64,000 nucleotides of DNA from Roseovarius confluentis (lineage in GTDB: Bacteria > Pseudomonadota > Alphaproteobacteria > Rhodobacterales > Rhodobacteraceae). A program made the position numbers and the translations under genes. Under the pieces are notes generated by a model. It saw only the letters and a program-made list of their open reading frames with translations. It was not told where the DNA came from and did not search any database. Position 1 is the stretch's first letter. Every line of letters begins with the position of its first letter. The DNA is taken from the NCBI RefSeq assembly GCF_002917925.1, contig NZ_PPFE01000012.1, positions 103,863-167,862 of the forward strand, given 5' to 3'. Of this stretch, positions 26,325 to 35,001 are shown in pieces.

Positions 26325-28469
26325 ATGATTGGTGCAGATACGCTTGTCGATCTTGTCCGCGCCTATAACCCGAGAAGTCATAGCGACCTGATCCGCGACG
26401 CCTATGCGTTCGGAATGGAAATGCACGAGGGCCAGACCCGGCATTCCGGGGAGCCCTATTTCAGCCATCCCGTGGCGGTCGCCGCCATTCTGACGGAACA
26501 GCGGCTGGACGATGCGACGATCATCACGGCCCTGCTGCATGATACGATCGAGGACACGCGCGCGTCGTACAACGCCGTGGCTGAACGGTTTGGCGGCGAA
26601 ATCGCCGACCTGGTGGATGGCGTCACCAAGCTGACCAACCTGCAACTGTCCAGCACCGAGACCCAGCAGGCGGAAAACTTTCGCAAGCTGTTCATGGCCA
26701 TGTCGAAGGACATGCGCGTGATCCTGGTGAAGCTGGCGGACCGGCTGCACAACATGCGCACGATCCGCGCGATGCGGCCCGAAAAGCAGCTGAAGAAAGC
26801 GCGCGAGACGATGGATATCTTCGCGCCGCTGGCGGGCCGGATGGGCATGCAGTGGATGCGCGAGGAACTGGAAGACCTGGCCTTTCGCGTCATCAACCCC
26901 GAGGCGCGGGCGTCGATCATGCGGCGGTTCATCACCTTGCAGCGCGAGGCGGGTGACGTGATCGAGCGGATCACCGGCGACATGCGGCTGGAGCTGCAGG
27001 AGGCGGGGATCAAGGCCGAGATCCTGGGCCGGGCGAAGAAGCCCTATTCGATCTGGCGCAAGATGCAGGAAAAGGAGATGGGCTTTTCCCGGCTGAGCGA
27101 CATCTACGGGTTTCGCATCATCACGGCCGCCGAGGATGATTGTTACCGCACGCTGGGCGTGATCCACCGGCGCTGGCGCGCGGTGCCGGGGCGTTTCAAG
27201 GATTACATCAGCCAGCCCAAATCGAACGGGTATCGGTCGATCCACACCACGGTGTCGGGACGTGACGGCAAGCTGGTCGAGGTGCAGCTGCGCACCCGCC
27301 AGATGCACGAGGTGGCCGAAACCGGCGTGGCGGCGCATTGGTCGTATCGTGACGGCGTGCCGGCCGAGAACCCCTTTGCCGTGGACCCGGCCAAGTGGAT
27401 TTCCAGCCTGACCGAGCAGTTCGACAGCGAGGAGGACCACGACGAATTCCTCGAGGCGGTGAAGCTGGAGATGTATGCCGACCAGGTGTTCTGCTTCACG
27501 CCCAAGGGGGACGTGGTGAAGTTGCCGCGCGGGGCGACGCCGATTGATTTCGGCTATGCGATTCACACGCGGATCGGCAATGGCTGCGTGGGCGCCAAGG
27601 TGGACGGGATGCGGGTGCCTTTGTGGACCCGGATCAAGAATGGCCAGTCGGTCGAGGTGATCACCGCCGACGGGCAGACGCCGCAGGCCACTTGGCTGGA
27701 TATCGCCACCACGGGCAAGGCGCGAGCGGCAATTCGCCGGGCGCTGCGCGAGGTCGATCGTGACCGCTATATCCGGCTGGGCCGGGAGCTGGCGCGGGCG
27801 GCGTTCGAGCATGTGGGCAAGAAACCCACGGACAAGGCGCTGGAACGCGCGGCCAAGACCCTGCGCCTGAAAGGCCGTGACGAGGTCCTGGCGCGGCTGG
27901 GCAGTGCCGAACTGACCACCAGCCGGGTTCTGAACGCGGTCTACCCGGACCTGGCGCCGGATACCGGCAACGAGGTGGGGCTGGACCGTGCCGTTATCGG
28001 TCTGGAGCCGGACCAGCGATTCGACCGTGCGCCATGCTGTCAGCCGCTGCCGGGGGAGCGAATCGTCGGCATCACCTATCGCGGCAAGGGCGTGGTGGTG
28101 CACACGATCGACTGCGAGAACCTGCAACGTTACGAGGAACAGCCAGAGCGCTGGATGGACCTGCAATGGCACGGCGGCACGCACGCGGCCGTCTACGAGG
28201 CGACGCTGGATGTGACCATCGGCAATGACGCCGGGGTGCTGGGACGTATTTGCACGTTGATCGGAGAGCAGAAGGCCAATATCTCGGACCTGACATTCGT
28301 GGACCGCAAACCGGATTTTTACCGGCTGCTGATAGATGTCGAGTTGCGTGATGCAGAACATCTGCACGGCGTGATCTCGGTTCTGGATGCAGAAAGCGAC
28401 GTGGCCACGGTGGAACGGTTCCGTGATCCCGGCCGGCTGGCGGCCAGTAGCGGAACGGAACAGAGCTGA
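26325..28469 (+). CDS. Bifunctional (p)ppGpp synthetase/hydrolase (RSH)
   Basis: 714 residues, the single long RelA/SpoT homologue expected in alphaproteobacteria. Domains in order: HD hydrolase (residues about 30-180, with HSGEPYFSHP and LLHDTIEDT intact), synthetase (about 230-350, FSRLSDIYGFRII and YRSIHTT), TGS (about 385-445, VFCFTPKGDVVKLP), a helical region and a C-terminal ACT domain (VLGRICTLIGEQKANISDLTF). The intact HD motif argues for a two-way enzyme. It makes and destroys the alarmone of the stringent response. 38 bases separate it from rpoZ. Confidence 0.96.
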   Translation: MIGADTLVDLVRAYNPRSHSDLIRDAYAFGMEMHEGQTRHSGEPYFSHPVAVAAILTEQRLDDATIITALLHDTIEDTRASYNAVAERFGGEIADLVDGVTKLTNLQLSSTETQQAENFRKLFMAMSKDMRVILVKLADRLHNMRTIRAMRPEKQLKKARETMDIFAPLAGRMGMQWMREELEDLAFRVINPEARASIMRRFITLQREAGDVIERITGDMRLELQEAGIKAEILGRAKKPYSIWRKMQEKEMGFSRLSDIYGFRIITAAEDDCYRTLGVIHRRWRAVPGRFKDYISQPKSNGYRSIHTTVSGRDGKLVEVQLRTRQMHEVAETGVAAHWSYRDGVPAENPFAVDPAKWISSLTEQFDSEEDHDEFLEAVKLEMYADQVFCFTPKGDVVKLPRGATPIDFGYAIHTRIGNGCVGAKVDGMRVPLWTRIKNGQSVEVITADGQTPQATWLDIATTGKARAAIRRALREVDRDRYIRLGRELARAAFEHVGKKPTDKALERAAKTLRLKGRDEVLARLGSAELTTSRVLNAVYPDLAPDTGNEVGLDRAVIGLEPDQRFDRAPCCQPLPGERIVGITYRGKGVVVHTIDCENLQRYEEQPERWMDLQWHGGTHAAVYEATLDVTIGNDAGVLGRICTLIGEQKANISDLTFVDRKPDFYRLLIDVELRDAEHLHGVISVLDAESDVATVERFRDPGRLAASSGTEQS

Positions 28470-28488
28470 CCCGAAGGAGCCGCGCCCC

Positions 28489-29202
28489 GTGGTTTTCAAA
28501 CGCCGTGACAGACTGCCTTGGTGGAAGGCCACGTTACGGTTCCTTTGGCCACGATCGGGTTGGACGCGGGCGTTCCACTACGTCAAGCACCGGGTCAGAC
28601 GCCTGCCGGATCCGCCGCACCGGATCGCGCGCGGCATTTTTGCCGGAGTCTTCGTCAGCTTCACGCCGTTCTTCGGGCTGCACTTTGTGCTGGCGGTCAC
28701 GCTCGCATGGATCTTGCGTGCGAATATTGTTGCGGCGTTGTTGTCGACGTTTTTCGGCAATCCCCTCACTTTCGTATTTATCGGGGCGTCTTCGCTTCAG
28801 ACCGGGTATTTCATGCTGGGGTTGCGCAACAATCCCGAGCTGGAGGCGCATGGCACCCTTGGCAGCAAGTTCGTCGATGCGGGGCGAGACCTTAAGGATA
28901 ACCTTTGGGCGATCTTCAACGAGCAGAGCGCGGATTGGAGCCGGCTGACAGTCTTTTACGACGAAGTGTTCTTTCCCTACATGATCGGCGCGTTGATCCC
29001 GGGCACGATTGCGGGCCTGACCTGCTATTACATCAGCCTGCCATTGATCCAAGCTTATCAGAACCGTCGCAAGGGCCGGATCAAGGCCAAGCTGGCCGCG
29101 ATTCGCGAGAAGGCGGCGGAGAAGGCCGCAGAAAAGGCCGCGGCCAAGGAGGCCAGGACCGGGAACAAGGACAAGGCTGACGCGGAGCCCGAGAAGCACT
29201 AA
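28489..29202 (+). CDS. DUF2062 membrane protein
   Basis: 237 residues, GTG start with AGGAG 9 bases upstream. The DUF2062 core has the pattern DPPHRIARGIFAGVFVSFTPFFGLHFVLA, then AWILRANIVAALLSTFFGNPLTF, with about four membrane helices. A long basic/alanine-rich tail (KAKLAAIREKAAEKAAEKAAAKEA) forms a predicted charged helix. The function is unknown; a gene of this family between the RSH gene and pdxJ is common in alphaproteobacteria as I recall. It starts 19 bases after the RSH stop. Confidence 0.88.
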   Translation: MVFKRRDRLPWWKATLRFLWPRSGWTRAFHYVKHRVRRLPDPPHRIARGIFAGVFVSFTPFFGLHFVLAVTLAWILRANIVAALLSTFFGNPLTFVFIGASSLQTGYFMLGLRNNPELEAHGTLGSKFVDAGRDLKDNLWAIFNEQSADWSRLTVFYDEVFFPYMIGALIPGTIAGLTCYYISLPLIQAYQNRRKGRIKAKLAAIREKAAEKAAEKAAAKEARTGNKDKADAEPEKH

Positions 29203-29314
29203 AGCGTTCTGCCTTTAACCTGAGACATCAGCGAAAGGCAGAACGCGCGCAACGAGTGAACGGTGCACCGCATTCCGCGAGAATCTGTGATTCAGGTTTT
29301 TCGCGAAACGCTTT
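29201..29314. repeat. Composite inverted-repeat element
   Basis: The outer ends AAAGCGTT (29201-29208) and AACGCTTT (29307-29314) are exact inverse complements. Inside, GCGTTCTGCCTTT (29204-29216) pairs perfectly with AAAGGCAGAACGC (29234-29246), and GAATC/GATTC pair at 29281-29293. It fills most of the gap between the DUF2062 gene and pdxJ, beginning within the DUF2062 stop codon. It looks like a small non-coding mobile or REP-type element. Confidence 0.6.
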
Positions 29315-29355
29315 AGGGTCAAGGCCGAGTCGCCGATCACAAGCTGGAGAATTTC

Positions 29356-30126
29356 ATGAGCGATGCCGGAAAACTGCGCCTTGGCGTGAATATCGACCAC
29401 GTCGCGACGGTGCGGAATGCGCGCGGCGGGGCCTATCCCGACCCGGTCCGGGCCGCCAAGCTGGCCGAGGCGGCCGGGGCGGACGGGATCACGGCGCATC
29501 TGCGCGAGGACCGGCGGCATATCTCGGACGCGGATATCGACGGGCTGATGGCGGCGCTGAAGGGGCCATTGAACTTCGAGATGGCCGCGACCGACGAGAT
29601 GCAGAAGATCGCCCTGCGCCACAAGCCGCACGCGGTCTGCATCGTGCCCGAGAAGCGCGAGGAACGCACAACCGAAGGCGGTCTGGAAGTGGCGCGCGAG
29701 GAAAACCGGCTGGCGCATTTCATCGCGCCCTTGCGCGAGGCGGGGTGCCGGGTGTCGATTTTCATCGCCGCCGACAAGCGTCAGATCGAGGCCGCGCACA
29801 GGATCGGCGCCGAGGTGATCGAACTGCATACCGGCGCCTATTGCGATGCCCATGCCGAGGGCCATTTCGAAGAGCGCGACCGGGAACTGGACAGCCTGCG
29901 GGAAATGTCGGCTTTCGCGCAGTCGCTGGGGCTGGAGGTGCATGCGGGTCACGGGCTGACCTATGACACGGTGAAGCCGGTCGCTGCGTTCCCCGAGGTG
30001 ATGGAACTGAATATCGGGCATTTCCTGATCGGGGAGTCGATCTTTCGCGGCCTTGGGCCCGCGATCGAGGAGATGCGGCGGCTGATGGACGAGGCGCGGG
30101 GCGACACGCTGCGTTCGGCGGGATGA
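29356..30126 (+). CDS. pdxJ: Pyridoxine 5'-phosphate synthase
   Basis: 256 residues, a TIM barrel that condenses 1-deoxyxylulose 5-phosphate with aminoacetone phosphate. Motifs: [65 protein letters not shown] and [25 protein letters not shown]. It lies in the usual alphaproteobacterial position between the RSH gene and acpS, although three extra genes follow here first. Confidence 0.97.
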   Translation: MSDAGKLRLGVNIDHVATVRNARGGAYPDPVRAAKLAEAAGADGITAHLREDRRHISDADIDGLMAALKGPLNFEMAATDEMQKIALRHKPHAVCIVPEKREERTTEGGLEVAREENRLAHFIAPLREAGCRVSIFIAADKRQIEAAHRIGAEVIELHTGAYCDAHAEGHFEERDRELDSLREMSAFAQSLGLEVHAGHGLTYDTVKPVAAFPEVMELNIGHFLIGESIFRGLGPAIEEMRRLMDEARGDTLRSAG

Positions 30127-30566
30127 TCTGGCTGCGCTACAGCGCCGTTTTTCTGGCCGTGGCCATCGGCGTGGCGCAGGTGGTGCGATTGTTGGGGATC
30201 ACGAAGGACGAGATGCTGGGCTCGGCCGCGCAGATCATGGTGCCGGCGATGATCGCCGCGCTGATCGAAGGGCAGCAATATGTGCGCCGTCACGCCGGCC
30301 TGCCCGGGTCGAGCCGGGCCTGGCGCTTTGGCTTCATCGGGATGGGTGCGGCAACGGTGTTGAACGTGGCGCTGGCCTATGCCGGACCGCAGGTGGCGCC
30401 GGAATTTGCCAAGCTGGCCATTGCCGCGCCGGGATCTCAGCAATTCGTGACGTTGCTGCTGATGTATGCGGGCGGCTACCTGTTGGCCAACCGGTTCTTC
30501 TACGGGATCGGTGCGGGCAACACGATGAGCCGCGACAAGGCCCGCGAGGAACGGGGAGGCGAGTGA
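30123..30566 (+). CDS. ABZJ_00895-like four-helix membrane protein
   Basis: 147 residues with four hydrophobic helices ([66 protein letters not shown]). The conserved-looking glutamate in helix 2 (ALIEGQ) matches my memory of the ABZJ_00895 family, which has no known function. The ATG overlaps the pdxJ stop (ATGA), so it is translated with pdxJ. A role in the pyridoxal pathway cannot be inferred. Confidence 0.72.
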   Translation: MIWLRYSAVFLAVAIGVAQVVRLLGITKDEMLGSAAQIMVPAMIAALIEGQQYVRRHAGLPGSSRAWRFGFIGMGAATVLNVALAYAGPQVAPEFAKLAIAAPGSQQFVTLLLMYAGGYLLANRFFYGIGAGNTMSRDKAREERGGE

Positions 30567-30593
30567 TGGGCGCGAGCGATGTGCGGGGGCGGC

Positions 30594-30617
30594 GGTGGGT
30601 TTTCACCCACCCTACGC
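30594..30617. repeat. Intergenic palindrome GGTGGGTTTTCACCCACC (copy 2 of 3)
   Basis: GGTGGGT and ACCCACC flank TTTC, followed by CTACGC. It is the same unit as at 3783 and, in slightly altered form, at 63776. It lies 28 bases after the stop of the ABZJ-like gene. Confidence 0.6.
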
Positions 30618-30636
30618 GGTATGCGGGGGCGGAGCC

Positions 30637-31083
30637 ATGAGGAAGACATTGGCTGCACTGGCGGTTGGCCTTGTCGCGTTGGGCGGCAAGGGGCACGCGC
30701 AAGACGTCGGTCCTTGCGACTGGCGCAGCGGTGCCGAAGGGCTGATCGAACCCTGGGAGGATTACACGCGGACGTTCTCGGACGGGAAGGTGCGGATCGC
30801 ACTGTTGGACCGGATCGAGCCGGGCGCGTCGCCTTTGCATATCCTGATCCTGTCACCGCCCTATGACGAGCTGGGCGCACGGCAGTGCCGGATCCTGAGC
30901 GTCGAGGGCACGCGCGGGTTCGCGGACGTCGATTTCGGTTCGCTTGAGGCGGACTATGATCCTTCAATCGGGCTGATCTTCGAGCTTACGGTGCGGGTTA
31001 TGGGGCCGATCGAGGCCGAGGGTCGCGCGCTTCGCTTTACCCTGAACCAGGCCAGCGGTGCGATCGAGGCCAGCTTTCGGTGA
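30637..31083 (+). CDS. Hypothetical periplasmic protein
   Basis: 148 residues. A cleavable signal peptide is clear (MRKTLAALAVGLVALGGKGHAQ, cut after HAQ or AHA). The mature ~127-residue domain is beta-rich with two cysteines (GPCDW and RQCRIL) that could form a disulfide. No family recognised. It is followed by a GTGA overlap with the hydrolase/membrane fusion gene, so the two are probably co-translated and may act together at the envelope. Confidence 0.65.
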   Translation: MRKTLAALAVGLVALGGKGHAQDVGPCDWRSGAEGLIEPWEDYTRTFSDGKVRIALLDRIEPGASPLHILILSPPYDELGARQCRILSVEGTRGFADVDFGSLEADYDPSIGLIFELTVRVMGPIEAEGRALRFTLNQASGAIEASFR

Positions 31084-32507
31084 CGGTGCAATGGCATCGG
31101 TGGCTGGCCGTGGCGGCGCTGCTTTTGGGCTGTTGGGCGCTTTGGACGCTGGAAAGCGCGCGTTCAGGGGTCACGTTCGAAGAGATGAGTGTGGGGCCGA
31201 CGCCTGTGACCGTCTGGGCCGGGTCCGAGGACGGGCCGGCGGTGGTCATGGCGCATGGCTTTGCCGGGTCGCGGCAGATGATGCAGGGGTATGGCCTGCT
31301 GTTGGCGCAGGCGGGGTACCGCGTCCATGCCTATGATTTCGAAGGGCACGGGCGGCATCCCGTACCGATGTCGGGCGATGTCACGGCCGTGGACGGCACA
31401 ACGCGGTTGTTGGTGAACGAGACGCTGGAGGTGATCGCGGCGGCGCGGGCCGATGCCGGAGACGTGGCGCTGGTCGGGCATTCGATGGCGACCGATGTGC
31501 TGGTCCGGGCGACGATGGAGACCGAGGGCATTGGGCCGCTGGTCCTGTTGGCCACGTTTTCGGGCGCGGTGACGGCGCAGGCGCCGGATAACATGCTGAT
31601 GATCACCGGCGCGTGGGAGCCGCGTTTGCAAGGCTTTGCCGCTGACGCGGTGGCTGACGCGGCCGAAGGCGTGCGGCGGGAGGCGATCGTGGTACCGGCG
31701 GTGGACCATGTGGCGATCCTGCATTCGCGGGCGGGCCGGACCGCGGCACTGGACTGGCTGAACGCTTATTACGGACGGGATGGAAAGGCGCAGGTGCGCC
31801 CGACCGGTTGGGCGCTGATCGGATTGCTGGCGGCGATCACGATGCTGTTTGCGCCCGTCGCACGGCTGTTCCCGGCGGCCGGGGGATTGCCCGATGAGCT
31901 GTCGTGGCGATGGTTCGCTGCAATCGTGGCGGCGCCGATGCTTGCGGCCCCAACGCTGGCCGCGCCTGTGGATACGCAAGTCCTGCCGGTTCTGGTGGCG
32001 GATTACCTGGCGCTGCACCTGCTGATATACGGTTTGGTGCAGCTTGGCGCGCTTTGGGCCACTGGGGCGCGGCCGGGGCCGATCAGCATCTTGGGCGGGG
32101 TGCTGGTGCTGGTCTGGACCGTGGGCGTCTTCGGCTTCGCGCTGGATCGCTACGGCGCCAACTTCTGGCCCGTGCCCGAGCGGTACGGGATCATCGCGGC
32201 GCTGGCGCTGGGGGCCGTACCGTTCATGCTGGCCGACGCGTGGGCGGTTCAGGGCGCAGGTCTGGGGCGCAGAGTGCTGGCAAGGCTGGGCTTTCTGGTA
32301 TCGCTGGGCCTCGCCGTAGCACTGGATGTCGAGGGGCTTTTCTTCCTGCTTCTGATCGCGCCGGTGATCGTTTTGTTCTTCCTCAGCTTCGGCTGGATTG
32401 GGCGCATGGCCGCGACGCGCTTTGGCGCGGTTGGCCCGGGTGTCGGTCTGGGGCTGGCGCTTGCCTGGGCTTTGGGTGTAAGTTTCCCCCTGTTTTCAGC
32501 CGGATAA
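31080..32507 (+). CDS. Alpha/beta-hydrolase fused to a polytopic membrane domain
   Basis: 475 residues. An N-terminal signal anchor (residues 7-24) is followed by an alpha/beta-hydrolase domain (about 40-225) with HGFAGSRQ (oxyanion turn), nucleophile elbow GHSMA (Ser135) and a candidate catalytic His210 in [10 protein letters not shown]. The usual Asp position is occupied by GAWEP and is unclear. From residue 232 to the end there are about eight hydrophobic helices with few charges. The GTG start overlaps the previous stop (GTGA). The hydrolase is probably periplasmic if the anchor orients normally. A role in lipid or cell-wall ester hydrolysis is only a guess. acpS follows after 11 bases. 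Confidence 0.78.
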   Translation: MTVQWHRWLAVAALLLGCWALWTLESARSGVTFEEMSVGPTPVTVWAGSEDGPAVVMAHGFAGSRQMMQGYGLLLAQAGYRVHAYDFEGHGRHPVPMSGDVTAVDGTTRLLVNETLEVIAAARADAGDVALVGHSMATDVLVRATMETEGIGPLVLLATFSGAVTAQAPDNMLMITGAWEPRLQGFAADAVADAAEGVRREAIVVPAVDHVAILHSRAGRTAALDWLNAYYGRDGKAQVRPTGWALIGLLAAITMLFAPVARLFPAAGGLPDELSWRWFAAIVAAPMLAAPTLAAPVDTQVLPVLVADYLALHLLIYGLVQLGALWATGARPGPISILGGVLVLVWTVGVFGFALDRYGANFWPVPERYGIIAALALGAVPFMLADAWAVQGAGLGRRVLARLGFLVSLGLAVALDVEGLFFLLLIAPVIVLFFLSFGWIGRMAATRFGAVGPGVGLGLALAWALGVSFPLFSAG

Positions 32508-32518
32508 GGGGCGCATTC

Positions 32519-32920
32519 ATGATCCTGGGGATCGGCACGGACCTGGCCAACATAGACCGGATCGCGGGCACGCTGGAGCGGTTCGGTGACCGGTTCCGCA
32601 ACCGGGTGTTCACGCCAATCGAGCAGCGCAAGGCCGAACGCCGCCGCGATGTGGCGGGCACCTATGCCAAGCGTTGGGCGGCCAAGGAGGCCTGTTCCAA
32701 GGCGCTGGGCACGGGCCTGCGCATGGGGATCGCGTGGAAGGACATGGCGGTCAGCAACCTGGAGACCGGGCAGCCGGTGATGAAGGTCACGGGCTGGGCC
32801 GCCGAGCGTCTGGCGGAGATGACGCCCGAGGGATACGAGGCGATTATCCACGTGACGTTGACCGACGATCATCCCTGGGCGCAGGCCTTTGTGGTGATCG
32901 AGGCGCGACAGGCGGCGTGA
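32519..32920 (+). CDS. acpS: Holo-[acyl-carrier-protein] synthase
   Basis: 133 residues. The two family motifs are [12 protein letters not shown] (metal-binding Asp8) and [15 protein letters not shown] (catalytic Glu and Lys). It attaches 4'-phosphopantetheine from CoA to acyl carrier protein. The start MILGIGTDL is standard. It sits before lepB and rnc as in other alphaproteobacteria. Confidence 0.96.
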   Translation: MILGIGTDLANIDRIAGTLERFGDRFRNRVFTPIEQRKAERRRDVAGTYAKRWAAKEACSKALGTGLRMGIAWKDMAVSNLETGQPVMKVTGWAAERLAEMTPEGYEAIIHVTLTDDHPWAQAFVVIEARQAA

Positions 32921-32981
32921 AATTGTTATGCGGTGCGACTTTGTGGCTGGCTGCAACGCCGGCTGCGCACGTGAGCGTGGC

Positions 32982-33010
32982 TTGACACTCGTCACCCCGC
33001 CCCGCATGTA
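32982..33010 (+). promoter_or_regulatory. Possible promoter of lepB-rnc
   Basis: A perfect -35 TTGACA (32982-32987), 17 bases, then a weak -10 CATGTA (33005-33010), about 26 bases before the lepB ATG. Only the -35 is convincing. Confidence 0.35.
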
Positions 33011-33036
33011 GCGCAGAAGAGCAAGCGGAGGCAGGC

Positions 33037-33876
33037 ATGGCCGAAGAATCCAAGACATCGAGCACGATCTGGGAAACCGTCAAGACGGTCTTCTGGGCGC
33101 TGCTGATCGCCGGTATTTTCCGCACGATCCTGTTCCAGCCGTTCTGGATTCCGTCCGGGTCGATGAAAGATACCCTGTTGATCGGGGATTTCCTGTTCGT
33201 CAACAAGTTCGCTTATGGCTATTCCTATGCGTCCTGCCCGAACATCAAGATGGAGCGGCTCGGGATCGACATCGACGCCAAGAACATCTGCGGCTTTCTG
33301 GATAACGACAACACGCGTCTTTTCGGCTCGGAACCCGAGCGGGGCGATATCATCGTGTTCCGTCACCCCAGTAACGGCACGGATTACATCAAGCGGGTCG
33401 TGGGCCTGCCGGGCGACCGTATCCAGATGAAAGGCGGCGTGCTGAACATCAACGGCGAGCCGGTCGAACTCGAAGATGCCGGAAACTTCGAGGAAGTGCT
33501 GGAAGCGCAGGGCCCGCTGGGCAAGACGCCGCGCTGTGCCAACGGGGCCGTGGGCGTGGGAGGCATCTGCGAGAAAGAGCGGCAGATCGAAACCCTGCCC
33601 AACGGCGTGTCGCACAGCATTCTGAATGTGGGCTCGCAAAGGTACGACAGCACCGGCGTCTACGAGGTGCCCGAGGGGCATTATTTCTTCATGGGCGACA
33701 ACCGGGACAATTCCACCGACAGCCGCGCGCCGCTGACGGCGCCGGGCGGGGTGGGATACGTTCCGTTCGAGAACCTGATCGGCCGGGCGGACCGGGTGAT
33801 CTTTTCGTCGGCGGGCCGGTCGATGCTGTTCTTCTGGACATGGCGCGGCGACCGCTTTTTCGAGAAGCTGGACTGA
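33037..33876 (+). CDS. lepB: Signal peptidase I
   Basis: 279 residues. A single membrane helix ([17 protein letters not shown], residues 17-33) precedes the catalytic domain. Box [10 protein letters not shown] holds nucleophile Ser42, box [14 protein letters not shown] the general-base Lys, and box [12 protein letters not shown] is present. It removes signal peptides at the outer face of the inner membrane. GGAGG lies before the ATG. A cysteine-bearing insertion ([15 protein letters not shown]) is typical of alphaproteobacterial LepB. Confidence 0.97.
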   Translation: MAEESKTSSTIWETVKTVFWALLIAGIFRTILFQPFWIPSGSMKDTLLIGDFLFVNKFAYGYSYASCPNIKMERLGIDIDAKNICGFLDNDNTRLFGSEPERGDIIVFRHPSNGTDYIKRVVGLPGDRIQMKGGVLNINGEPVELEDAGNFEEVLEAQGPLGKTPRCANGAVGVGGICEKERQIETLPNGVSHSILNVGSQRYDSTGVYEVPEGHYFFMGDNRDNSTDSRAPLTAPGGVGYVPFENLIGRADRVIFSSAGRSMLFFWTWRGDRFFEKLD

Positions 33877-33883
33877 GGCAGGA

Positions 33884-34573
33884 ATGAAGCTGTCGGGCGA
33901 TCTCAAAGCGTTCGAGAGCCGCCTGGGGCATGAATTCGGGCGGCCCGAATTGCTGGTCAGGGCGGTCACCCACGGGTCGATGACCACGGCCAACCGGGAC
34001 GATAACCAGCGGCTGGAATTCCTGGGCGACAGGGTTCTGGGGCTGGTCATTGCCGAGGCGCTGCTGGAAAGCGACAAGGGGGCCGCCGAAGGGCAGCTTG
34101 CGCCGCGCTACAATGCGCTGGTCCGCAAGGAAACCTGCGCCGAGGTGGCGCGGCAGATCGACCTTGGCCAGGTGCTGAAGCTGGGCCGGTCCGAGATGAT
34201 GTCGGGCGGGCGGCGCAAGCAGGCACTTCTGGGCGATGCGATGGAGGCGGTGATCGCCGCCGTCTACCGCGATGCCGGGTTCGACGCGGCGCAGGAGGTG
34301 ATCCTGCGGCTGTGGGGGGACCGGGTGACATCCGTCAAGGCCGACGCGCGGGATGCCAAGACCGCGTTGCAGGAATGGGCCCAGGCGCAGGGGCTGGCCC
34401 CGCCGGTCTACGCGGAGACGGCGCGCAGCGGGCCGGATCACGCGCCGCAATTCACCATCGAGGCGCGGCTGGAAAACGGCGAGGCCGAAGAGGCCACCGC
34501 CGGGGCCAAGCGGCAGGCGGAGCAGTCGGCCGCAAAAGCCTTGCTGGCGCGGGTGACCGCCAACAAATCCTAG
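33884..34573 (+). CDS. rnc: Ribonuclease III
   Basis: 229 residues. The N-terminal RNase III domain carries the signature [18 protein letters not shown] and a second acidic site [12 protein letters not shown]. The C-terminal double-stranded RNA-binding domain ends with [14 protein letters not shown]. It processes rRNA precursors and double-stranded RNA. It starts 8 bases after lepB. Its TAG stop shares the bases CTAG with the stop of the opposing uspA gene, and era, the usual next gene, is absent from the window. Confidence 0.96.
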   Translation: MKLSGDLKAFESRLGHEFGRPELLVRAVTHGSMTTANRDDNQRLEFLGDRVLGLVIAEALLESDKGAAEGQLAPRYNALVRKETCAEVARQIDLGQVLKLGRSEMMSGGRRKQALLGDAMEAVIAAVYRDAGFDAAQEVILRLWGDRVTSVKADARDAKTALQEWAQAQGLAPPVYAETARSGPDHAPQFTIEARLENGEAEEATAGAKRQAEQSAAKALLARVTANKS

Positions 34574-34989
34574 CGGATGACGATCACGGACTGGTTGGCG
34601 TGGCGGGTGATCCGCGCGGCGTTCGGGCCGACGAGGTAATCGCGAAGCTCGGGGCGATGCGCCCCTACGACGATCACGTCCGCGCCGATCTTGTCGGCCA
34701 TGCGCAGCACGCTGTCATAGATCGTCCCCTCGGTCACGTGCACCTGCGCCTTGCCGTCGAAGGCGCCATCAGACCAGTCTTTCAGCGCTTTCTCGGCGGC
34801 GGCTTTGGCTTCGCGGTTGTAGTCGCCCTCGAAGGCGGCACCGACCATGTTCATGCCGCTGCCCGGGACCACGTTGATAACGTGGATTTCGGCACCGTCG
34901 CCTGCGGCCAGCAGCTTGGCCGCTTGCGCCAGGCGGTCGGCGCCTTCCATCGCGTTGATGTCGACGGCCAGAAGCAGTTTCCGGAACAT
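34570..34989 (-). CDS. Universal stress protein family (UspA/TeaD-like)
   Basis: 139 residues, one Usp domain. N-terminal strand [16 protein letters not shown]; the C-terminal ATP-binding pattern G-x2-G-x9-G-S/N appears as [33 protein letters not shown]. Small ATP-binding Usp proteins encoded next to TRAP permeases (for example TeaD with TeaABC) modulate transport. GGAGG precedes the ATG. It follows the TRAP permease gene by 12 bases on the same strand, so it belongs to that operon. Confidence 0.9.
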   Translation of the reverse strand: MFRKLLLAVDINAMEGADRLAQAAKLLAAGDGAEIHVINVVPGSGMNMVGAAFEGDYNREAKAAAEKALKDWSDGAFDGKAQVHVTEGTIYDSVLRMADKIGADVIVVGAHRPELRDYLVGPNAARITRHANQSVIVIR

Positions 34990-35001
34990 GGCGTGTCCTC
35001 C

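Noticed and set aside
25905..28532. 875-codon minus-strand open frame across rpoZ and the RSH gene
   Set aside because: No motif, rich in His/Arg/Gln as expected from an antisense frame, and it covers two certain genes.
29201..29314. Intrinsic terminator of the DUF2062 gene
   Set aside because: The 13-bp stem has a 17-base loop and no T-run, and it is part of a larger nested repeat; a repeat element fits better.
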